In this document: piece after piece, positions 1-7,450 of the stretch
Position numbering within the stretch: position 1 is the stretch's first letter
Layout of the letters: the number at the start of each line of letters is the position of its first letter
DNA from: Gracilaria caudata
Lineage: Eukaryota; Rhodophyta; Florideophyceae; Gracilariales; Gracilariaceae
Assembly: GCA_030374735.1 (NCBI GenBank)
Contig: JASCIV010000486.1
Location: 1-18,586, forward strand
DNA length: 18,586 nucleotides
Direction of reading: 5' to 3'
Translations under genes and position numbers: made by a program
Notes under the pieces: generated by a model
Seen by the model: only the letters and a program-made list of their open reading frames with translations
Databases searched by the model: none
Told to the model about the DNA's origin: nothing

Positions 1-887
1 CACCTGTCAACGTCATATTCTAACTTACTCAAAATACGCCAGCGCGCAACAAGCATACCGAATGCTTGTTCGACATGAACCCTCAACGAGGAAAGATAGA
101 AGTTGAACGCGTCTTCATGCCGAAACATCACCTGAGACCTCGGAATCGGAACGATTAAACTTTCCGTGCAAAGGTACGCATCATCCCCAACAATCCAGAA
201 TTCGAGCGGTAGGTTTCGCTGAGCCAGGTACTTGCCCAGCTCTGAAACTACATGTGCCCATGCATCATGGGTGGATCCTACACAACGTATCGAAACATCG
301 AGAAAACGATAGTCGGAATCCACTAAAGCCCGGGCCGGAAGTGAGTGGAAGCCCTTGCGTCCATAGAAAAAAGCCGCTTGGGGACATGACGGCTTTTTAA
401 TCCGTATCGCTATCCCATCCAGTGCCCCAATGCACCCTGTGGAAGGGCTCATTTTCTTCCTCGAATGTTTGAACCCTAGAGAGAGCTCATTCAATTGATC
501 TATTGATTGCGGAATCCCTGGAACCTGCAGAACTCGTAGACGAATATGTCTAGTTTCGTGAAAAATGGAGGATACGGTCGCGTGACCCACCTGAAACCAG
601 AGCATGGCGTCCCAATAGGATGACCCAGAAAGCATCCGTAGTGTTACTCCAAGCCGATCCGCGCTCGGAATAACATGTCTGTGGAATCTTGATGCCATTT
701 CCTGGTTCTTCGTTATAAACGGTCTCACTTTTTCGTGTAGTAAATCGAATTCTTCTCTTGAGAGCCGGAAAGCCCTCTTGAACTTTCGAGTGTTTAGACG
801 CAAAGCAATGTCTTTAAAAGATGTGGTACGATTATGATTGCATGTTTGTCTACGTCGCACAGGTTTTTTGACTTGAAAAGACTCGGC
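1..887 (-). CDS. PIF/Harbinger-type DDE transposase (HARBI1-like), partial
   Basis: A minus-strand frame is open from 887 to the window edge (about 295 codons) and its C-terminus lies outside. Three motifs match the DDE_Tnp_4 nuclease of PIF/Harbinger transposons. GALDG carries the first Asp (codon 417-419), VGDDAY the second (183-185), and HVEQAFGMLVARWRI the Glu (69-71). Between them are DSDYRFLDV and GSTHDAW, both typical of the family. The N-terminal part (FKRAFRLSREEFDLL, then RLGVTLRMLSGSSYWDAM) matches the helical region ahead of the nuclease. Family members bind DNA together with a separate Myb-like partner, which is not visible here. The start is unresolved: a TAA at 888-890 closes the frame upstream, and the first in-frame ATG (698-696) falls inside the conserved region. 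I therefore infer either an upstream exon or a lost start. No stop or frameshift is seen in the visible part. Confidence 0.9.
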
Positions 888-1264
888 TTATATATCTAGT
901 GCGCAACGGTAGAGATCTACTACGCACGCGCTAATCATAATGTTGGTCAATCCAGGAGATAACCCGGAAGGTATTACGGCTGCCATTGTTTGATCGCAAA
1001 GTAGAGAGTCCAACTAGACTTGGCCATCACGAAACGCAATCTGTATACAGGTATGTGATCCCCGCCGTCGCGCATTTGGACTCCAAGCATACCAACGCAT
1101 GCGCTCGCACAGCAAGGGTACGCATTAACCGCGCTACGCGCGTAGGCGGCGCATAACTTACCGCATGCGCAGGGGTTTTGATCCCCCATCCCGCAGTATG
1201 ATAGAAAGTAGCCTTACATCATAGAATACTTAACTTGATCCCCAATATATGTATTTGCCGATGG
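888..1264. other. Gap between the Harbinger frame and the MULE
   Basis: This is the 5' side of the Harbinger frame. It holds a TATATAAG-like stretch at 886-893 on the minus strand that could be a core promoter, and a 12-bp perfect palindrome CTACGCGCGTAG at 1134-1145 in a CpG-rich patch. A 71-codon cysteine-rich frame (974-1189, minus) has no recognisable homology. No Harbinger terminal repeat could be identified. Confidence 0.4.
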
Positions 1265-1273
1265 TAAAGGTAC
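1265..1273. repeat. Left target-site duplication of the MULE
   Basis: The 9-bp sequence TAAAGGTAC directly abuts the outer end of the left terminal inverted repeat and is repeated without mismatch at 7250-7258. Nine base pairs is the classical Mutator duplication length. Confidence 0.93.
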
Positions 1274-1510
1274 GGCCTTCGGAGAATCTACGCACTGTAC
1301 AGGTCATAGAGGAACCCCCCCAAGACCGTCTGTGTTTTTGAAACGTTTCGAGGAAGATCCTCCCCTTGCCCCAGAGGATGCACCAGTGCCAGTCCTCCCA
1401 GTCATCGGGCGCCAAGTCAGCAGATTCTCTGTAGCGCCCGCTCCCATTGGCTGGTTACAAATGTGACACCGCCCGATTTCGAACGCGCGTGACTCAACAA
1501 AAAACGCGCG
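1274..1510 (+). repeat. Left terminal inverted repeat of the MULE
   Basis: This stretch matches the reverse complement of 7012-7249. The outer 178 bp are the most similar, with long identical runs. Similarity weakens inside about 1450 and recovers at a shared ACGCGCG near the inner edge. The repeat also contains an outward-reading open frame on the minus strand, which I take to be a by-product and not a gene. Confidence 0.92.
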
Positions 1511-1622
1511 CGAGCGTTCACAAGCGCGCACTGAGATCAGCCCTCAACCATTCGTCGTAAACTTTGGTTTCTTCATTATCTTCATTTCTCCTTGATAAGC
1601 ATTGCTCGTTTTCTTCTAAGAA
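1511..1622 (+). other. MULE left subterminal region
   Basis: This short stretch between the inner edge of the left inverted repeat and the first plausible ATG (1623) would hold the promoter and leader of the protease gene. No TATA box or other motif stands out. Confidence 0.35.
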
Positions 1623-3621
1623 ATGTTGTCTTTTCGGAAGGACAATGATGGAACAGTCAAATATCCAACAGAAGATCCCTTAGACGCAATGGTTACTGGT
1701 TTCTTGATCCGCGCAATGAAGCCTCTAGTGATGAAGTCGATGAAAACCTTAATCCCGTTAAAACCACAGAACAACTCATTGCAGAGCAAGGCCGATCTAA
1801 CCAAGAACGAGATCTTACGAGAGCAAAAGAGAGAAAAATGATAAATCTTGTCACTCATCTTTCCGGTTTTGTTCGTTTGGTTTCTAAGAAGACATCAATA
1901 ACGTTCCACAGAAAGGACGGAGCAGGATTTAAGGAACTAAAAGGCTTATGGTTTTACATGATTCTAGAGGATAAAACCTCCAGAAACTCCAAAGGAGAAA
2001 TAGGCGCAAATGTTGTGCAATCTTCTACACGTCGGCATTGGTTCTGCAACATACTGTTGGATGCAGGAATTCTAGAACTAGAACCGAAAAGCGGAGTGGT
2101 GCTTGTGACTGCCCAGGCTGGTGGCAAATTACATCCTATATCCGCAAAGTTCGACGAAGAACGCGAGGAAGAGAAGGAAGATATAATTGCAAGATTCACG
2201 GGATGCTTCAGTCAGAAACTGTATCTCAGTTCCTGTGAGATAACTTGCATTGTCGTTCCCGTCAATGTGGATTATGTACATTGGGGAGCATTTGTAGCTA
2301 AGTAGAGAGAAGGTGGAAAGTGGGACATCTACTGGGGCGACAGTTTAAGATGTGATGTACCGAAGATCTGCAGGGTATTAGTGCCGAAGATAATTGATCG
2401 GGCGCTCTGTGATGAGAAGGAATGGAGTTTCAGAAAGGAGAACTACATGCTGGATATACTTCAATACGCGAAACAAACTGACTCTCATAGCTGTGGCGCG
2501 TATGTGTTATCGATGATGAGCCAGTTTGCTCGTACATTAGGTGTGATGATCAACGTTCCATTCCTCCCTGGCCATGAGAAGAATCTCACAGAACGCTATC
2601 GGTGGGCCTGCGTGGAGGCTCGGGTGCGTATGGTAATGTCAGTGAGTTATTTGCTACCTGTATCCGATGAACATGCTGTAGGACAGGTTCATATGCAGCG
2701 TCGAGAGCGAATATATGTTGCACGTCATGAGCGGGACCCTCAGGTTACGAAGGAGGATTGTCCTAATGAAGGACAAAGACATAGTGAAGTGCAGAGAAGT
2801 CGACAACATTCTAGACGCGGTGTTGGTACCAATCAAAATGAGAGCGAGGGTAATGGTAAGAGTTGGACTGTTGTAGATCTCCCACAGTATGTGTATGATC
2901 TCTGTGAGAGAGAAGGGTATGAGTATGGCATGCAGTTTGCGAAGCCCGTGACGAAATCACGAGAATACGGGTTGAATGTGAGACTACGATGCTTGAGGTA
3001 CAAGAAAAAAGCTCCCGGATGCGGATGTAGGGCAGCCTTTATGGCAAAAGCCCTCCGAAATGGGACGGGGTGGATCCTCTCCGGGGTCGATGTGCACAAC
3101 CACGAACGTCTTGAACCAAGTACACGTTCTAAAAAGAGAAACGGAGAGAGGCAGTTCGCTCCGCCATCAAGAAGGCTGCTCCTACCCAATTGCGTATTCC
3201 CTACATTACGTTCACACCTTCGAGCGCTGTGGGCGGGAACGGGATGAGAAATGCTGGTGGGAGGAAAGCAGACGAAGTGATTGGAGGGCAATCGGATGTA
3301 GAAGATTTCATGGAAAGCTTACCTTCTCGCCAATGTTGCACAGTGGACTGGCTCTCCACTTTACGTCAAGATTCTGCAGATGGGGCACATATGAGCACTT
3401 AAGAGGATAGAAGAGCTCCAAAAGGTCGTGGAGGATCTGCACAGGTCCTTTCTAAATCTCGACAGAGTGTGGAGGTTCTATCTATTCGAGACGATAGTGA
3501 CGGAGGATCTCTGTCTCGTGACGTGATACCTATCAGCTCATCAGGATCAGAAGACAGCTCAGTTGCTGACATAACTGATTCAATGAAAAGGCAATGCTCT
3601 CGCATCGAAAAACAAGAATAA
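1623..3621 (+). pseudogene. Ulp1-type SUMO-protease-like gene (peptidase C48) with a FAR1/GCM1-like zinc finger, broken
   Basis: The main frame (1838-3247) carries a full C48-type site: His in VHWG (2279-2281), Asp in YWGDSL (2339-2341), Gln and Cys in KQTDSHSCGAY (2474-2476, 2492-2494). Ulp1 proteases mature SUMO or remove it from proteins; a nuclear role for this one is inference. Downstream, 2873-3112 encodes a C...CGC...HNH segment like a FAR1/WRKY-GCM1 DNA-binding finger. The coding trace is damaged in four places. The start ATG (1623) is in a different frame from the main one, so a shift near 1690-1720 is likely. A TAG (2303-2305) lies between the catalytic His and Asp. The frame changes at the A-run 3131-3135. 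A TAA (3400-3402) interrupts a Ser-rich acidic tail that otherwise runs to TAA 3619-3621. The protease call is firm; the N-terminus and exact limits are not. Confidence 0.82.
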
Positions 3622-3635
3622 CATGACACAGAACG

Positions 3636-3706
3636 GTAGGAAACGTTAATTTTATGTGAGCCAAACTACAGCTTCGACCGTTTCTAACAATATCATAATA
3701 CATCAG
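3636..3706 (+). other. Candidate 71-bp intron at the transposase start
   Basis: The transposase frame has no in-frame ATG near its N-terminus, and a TAA at 3685-3687 closes it upstream. A GTAGG donor at 3636 and an acceptor ATCAG ending at 3706, with TTTCTAAC about 20 bases before it, would join a 13-nt exon (ATG 3623) to the frame in phase. The encoded start would be M-T-Q-N-A-L. This is inferred from splice signals and frame only. Confidence 0.45.
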
Positions 3707-5716
3707 CCTTGCTGATCATCTACGTTGTGCCATCAGTTCCCTCACTACCACTTGTTTCAAGCGATGATGATCTGCCATGCTCCCATTCTCGTCAGTCCAA
3801 TCAGCCATCGTCTTCCCCGTCTTCTAGTTCGGAGAATACGAGTAGCTTCGACGAAGCGTATACTCTTGAGGAATGTATTCGTCGAGGTTTCGTGGACTAC
3901 TTAGATCAGATCGATGGAAGCTCCCAGCATGAAGTTCTCCAACATTTACAGTACATAGCTGAGTACTTCGGATTCAACCTCATCATAAGGGATTCGAAGT
4001 ACAGGAAGGACAAAGACGGGAAGAAGGAGCTGCTGCGCGGGTATTTGAAATGTTCTTCAAGGTACGACGAGCAGTATAAGTGCCCATATAGCTTAGGAGT
4101 TCGCAGAGTGCGAGTATCGGAGTCTGGCGTTCAGAGATTTGTGTTCTGCCCTGACTTTGCTCAGGCTCATCACAATCACCCACCATCCAAGAAAGCGTTA
4201 CATCGAAAGTTCTCTCCGGACATGGAGCGAGATGCGAAACATTTGCGAACGTCATTGCACTTGCAGTACGATGTCGTCTTCACGCTTATTGAATCCAAAT
4301 ACGGCGTGATGGTGGACAGGGAGGTATTCAGGAAGCGCCTGAAGTACATTGAGGATACTCAATACCCCAAGCACAAGGACTGCTTGAAACTTTACCAAAA
4401 CCTCCTTGGATTGCAAGCAGAGAACCCTCGGCACAAGATCTACTGCAGAACCGATAATGAAAACGGTTTGCAATATGTTGCGTGGTGTTTGGAGGATTGG
4501 GCAAATGACTTCGAACGGTACGGTATCGTCCCTGGCGTATCCGTAGACAGCAAAGCGATTGCTAATCGCTTCAATCTCCCGCTCGTGAGTATCAATGGAC
4601 GCGATAATGATGGGAACCTCACAACATTCTTTATGGGCTACATGGGAAACGAAACCATGATTAGTTTCGTGTGGATATTAGAGCGTTTCAAAGAATGCCT
4701 GCGTGTTACCCCATCTTCGTTCACGGTGGATCAATGCGCCTCATTGATCGGAGCAATACGCGAAGTGTTTCGGTTCTCACACATTAGTTGGACGAGTGGC
4801 ACTTAAATAAGAACCAGGGTCCAAATTTAGAGCGCTGGTGCCAGTCAATTGGGAGAACTGACTGGAAAACAGAAATGGGACAGGGGCTTTTCTTGTTGCG
4901 AAAGAGCTCTACTTTGGACAAGTTCGAAGCCAGAAGAGCTCAATTCGAACAAAGGTTCTTTTACAGCTACAGAGAAAGATTGCCACAGTGGTATAAGTAT
5001 CTGTACCGTGAAAACCCATCGATGGTCATGAGATGCTACAAATACCTGAAGCTCCCTCACCGCTTTCTTTTCCAGGGCTCAGGTTACTGTGAGGCCTTTC
5101 ATTCAAGGTACCGTCACTTCATTTTGAATAAGGATGTTCCCCTTTCTGAAGTCCCAATTGTAATGGCCGCGATAACGAAGCGTCTGAAGGAGGAGCGCGG
5201 AAAGAAAGCGTCCGTTGGAGATACAGCGCTCCGAAACAGGATTGCTACATCGGGACTTCCGTTTTCCGTTGAATCTGCTTCGAACTTCATTCAAAACTTC
5301 ACAAGCTACAGCATCAAGACGTTTCTGGAGCACAGCGTCCAATACTCACCCCACTACAAAGTTACGAATGCGGAGACGCTCGCCACCATGGACGCACTCT
5401 TCAACTACGATATAGATATTGAAGATCTTCAACTTTCGTCGGAGCAGCCACTAGTTGTTTTCTCCCTCAGGAAGTCCTTACCTGATGATCAGAATACCAG
5501 GACTTATAATGTATACCTGCACAAGCGCCAGGACTCTGCAAACAAGATTACGGGCAAATGTAGCTGCAGGAATATGACGGCGTGGGGCTTCCCTTGTTCG
5601 CACATTGCCCGGGTCTTAATGGTATTCAACGATGTCGCGGATCGATGGCCGTCCATTCGCACTGCTCTAGCACCCCAGATAAAAATTGAAGACCTCTGGC
5701 ACCCTTATTGAAACCG

Positions 5717-5738
5717 TAATCCTGTGTTAATCCTGTGT
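5717..5738 (+). repeat. 11-bp tandem duplication in the transposase gene
   Basis: The unit TAATCCTGTGT occurs twice in a row (5717-5727 and 5728-5738). Counting a single unit would place the upstream transposase frame in phase with the 5735-6397 tail frame. The duplication is therefore a likely inactivating mutation. Confidence 0.75.
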
Positions 5739-6397
5739 TATGGACTTTGACGGATATACTGCATCTCAGGGAAGCTGTATCACCATCGTTGGCTGACGAA
5801 GGTAACACACTGGCGACAAACGAATCTGCACATAATACAGAAACAAACCAACCGAACCAGCGCAACATAGAGACTGCCAACGTCCTTCTTCAAATTGCGA
5901 CAGAGCGCAGAAAAGAGCTTTCTTCTTATGCCGGTTACTCTGATGGAAAGGCCAAATTCGACCAAATGCATCGACTGGCAGAAAGTTGGGGCGAGATCAT
6001 TCTCCGGAGTCTCGCGCAGTATATGGACAACGGATTACGAGACCTCAATGCGGGACGGTACCCCAATCGTCCACAAGATGCGTTGCCTGTCCTCGCTACT
6101 GTTCCAGATCTCCCGACGAAAGTCGAACATGCTTCGCAAGTGAATGTTCAAAACCCGAATGCCGGCCTAAGTGCCCGTGCTCGCAAGCGCAAGAAGTCTT
6201 TTCATAAACTAGGCTCAAAGCGTCGGAAGCTTAACCCACGCAGCTCTCAAGTTGAACCAGGCTCTGAAACCCATGCTAGATCCTCCAACCCTCCTCAAGT
6301 TCTTAGGGTTACCAATCCAAGCGTCGCAATTGCCAGAGCAATATCCATTGTAGATCATCCTGACAGACAGTACGATAGCATGCGGCAAGAAAGATGA

Positions 6398-7011
6398 ACA
6401 GAAGTCAGAGTTGACAGTTTCTTATACATAAAGATTTTTGCACACATAAATTGATTTGAGATTTGCAACAACCCAATATCTTAACTCCGAACAACGGCGC
6501 ATAGATGGAAACGGTTCATTATGGGGTATGTTGTTGTCAGCTGTTGTCAGAAGTCTCAAATCCATTGAATCATATAAGTTTGGATAGCCAGAGAAGCATG
6601 AATTTTATTACGATTTCTCTGCACATTTGTAATCCATGTGTTTGTTTTTGGTATAACAAGTAAAAAGCCCGCTTAATCGACTGCTCTTGCGCCATTGCTT
6701 TCAAGCTGGAGTCAGTGCTTTAGAACAATTCTTTGAATTGAATCGACTTTTTGGGACGCGATCGTCACTGAAGAAGTCAAGGCGGTTCAGCACCTCATCA
6801 ATTCAAACAAGTGTTCTTGGCTTTCAGTGGATTTTCTGACAGTGCACATTAGGCTATTAACGAGCAGTACGATGCGCAGTGGAGGTCCCAGAGCAGACGA
6901 AGTGGTTAGCGTCGTTGTGGATGACGGTTGCGCGTGATGGGTGCACTTGCTAGCGACCCGGCGTTTGTAGGCTGAGGGACTAAAATGATGCCGATGACAT
7001 TTTTTGAATTA
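6398..7011 (+). other. MULE right subterminal region, non-coding
   Basis: About 600 bp separate the transposase tail from the right inverted repeat. It is AT-richer than the genes and has no long frame in any direction. A short direct repeat, GTTGTCAG, occurs twice near 6533-6551. I see no canonical AATAAA on the plus strand to end the transposase transcript. Confidence 0.5.
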
Positions 7012-7249
7012 CGCGCGTTTTCTGTTGTAGTCACGCGAGCCGCAGAATGGGTGGTGTCACGTTTGAATGCGATTAATGGGAGAGGGCGTTACAGAGGATC
7101 TGCTGACTTGGCGCCCGATGACTGGGAGAACTGACGCTGGTGCATCCTCTGGGGCAAGGGGAGGATCTTCCTCGAAATGTTTCAAAAACACAGAGGGTCT
7201 TGGGGGCGTTCCTCTACGACCTGTACAGTGCGTAGATTCTCCGGGGGCC
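7012..7249 (-). repeat. Right terminal inverted repeat of the MULE
   Basis: This is the reverse-complement partner of 1274-1510, ending ...CCGGGGGCC against the target-site duplication. The two outer tips both read GGCC followed by two variable bases and CGGAGAATC, so the element ends are placed to the base. Confidence 0.92.
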
Positions 7250-7258
7250 TAAAGGTAC
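7250..7258. repeat. Right target-site duplication of the MULE
   Basis: TAAAGGTAC is identical to 1265-1273 and lies directly outside the right inverted repeat. A perfect duplication argues that neither flank has rearranged since insertion. Confidence 0.93.
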
Positions 7259-7392
7259 CGGATCTGTGTGTGCACGTTATGCTGGAGAGAGGATCAGCGC
7301 TCTCCGCCGGAGGGCCAGATGAGGAGCTCCCGGGATTTCACACGTCCGAAACGTGTGCCTGCTTACAGAACTTTAAATTTTGAAGCTCTCAA

Positions 7393-7398
7393 TTTATT
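7393..7398 (-). promoter_or_regulatory. Poly(A) signal AATAAA of the three-domain secreted protein gene
   Basis: AATAAA reads on the minus strand about 50 bases after the TGA stop at 7451-7453, a normal distance for a 3' UTR. A perfect 14-bp palindrome, GCGTGAATTCACGC (7420-7433), lies between the stop and the signal. Confidence 0.6.
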
Positions 7399-7450
7399 CT
7401 CGTTCACGTTTTCGTGCACGCGTGAATTCACGCCTAGTTAAGAACGGGCC

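Larger units (their letters stand above)
3623..6397 (+). pseudogene. MULE (Mutator-like) transposase, frameshifted
   Basis: Two large frames, 3709-4806 and 4788-5711, together make a MULE transposase. In order they show an acidic Ser-rich N-terminus; a FAR1-like zinc finger (Cys114, Cys125 and HHNH around residue 155 of the first frame); the DDE core with Asp in GVSVDSKAIANRF (4546-4548) and Asp in FTVDQCASLIGAI (4729-4731); EWHLNKN at the start of the second frame; and a SWIM finger CSC...CSH (5559-5603). I could not fix the catalytic Glu; FEQRF in the second frame is a candidate. The frames meet at 4785-4795 with a one-base offset that removes continuity. A third frame (5735-6397) adds a helical segment and a basic, NLS-like block, RARKRKKSFHKLGSKRRKL, resembling the basic tails of many MULE transposases. 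It is cut off by TGA 5709-5711 and an 11-bp tandem duplication. The proposed start is ATG 3623 in a tiny first exon. Confidence 0.88.
1274..7249 (+). mobile_element. Mutator-like DNA transposon with Ulp1-type protease and MULE transposase genes
   Basis: This 5976-bp element is bounded by terminal inverted repeats of about 237 bp, which start GGCC at both ends, and by a 9-bp target-site duplication. The left repeat is 1274-1510 and the right is 7012-7249. I count about 12 mismatches in the outer 178 bp, with divergence rising further inward. Inside, on the plus strand, are a C48/Ulp1-like protease gene (1623-3621) and a MULE transposase gene (about 3623-6397). MULEs that carry Ulp1-like proteases are known from plants (Kaonashi-type elements), so the class is established. 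The order here, protease upstream of transposase and followed by its own zinc finger, looks distinctive. Stops and frameshifts in both genes make it probably non-autonomous now. Intact ends with decayed genes mean it might still be mobilised by a relative, which is inference. Confidence 0.93.

Noticed and set aside
974..1189. 71-codon cysteine-rich minus frame as a small secreted peptide
   Set aside because: There is no signal peptide, the Cys content comes from a CpG/GCATGC-rich patch, and no splice or promoter context supports it.
3120..3154. A 35-bp intron explaining the frame change in the protease gene
   Set aside because: It would restore the frame and has GT and AG ends, but it is far shorter than the 65-bp and 71-bp introns seen here. 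A one-base indel in the A-run is simpler.
5735..6397. A third independent MULE gene
   Set aside because: It opens with a non-ATG codon and is in phase with the transposase once an 11-bp duplication is counted once. Its basic tail suits a MULE transposase end.
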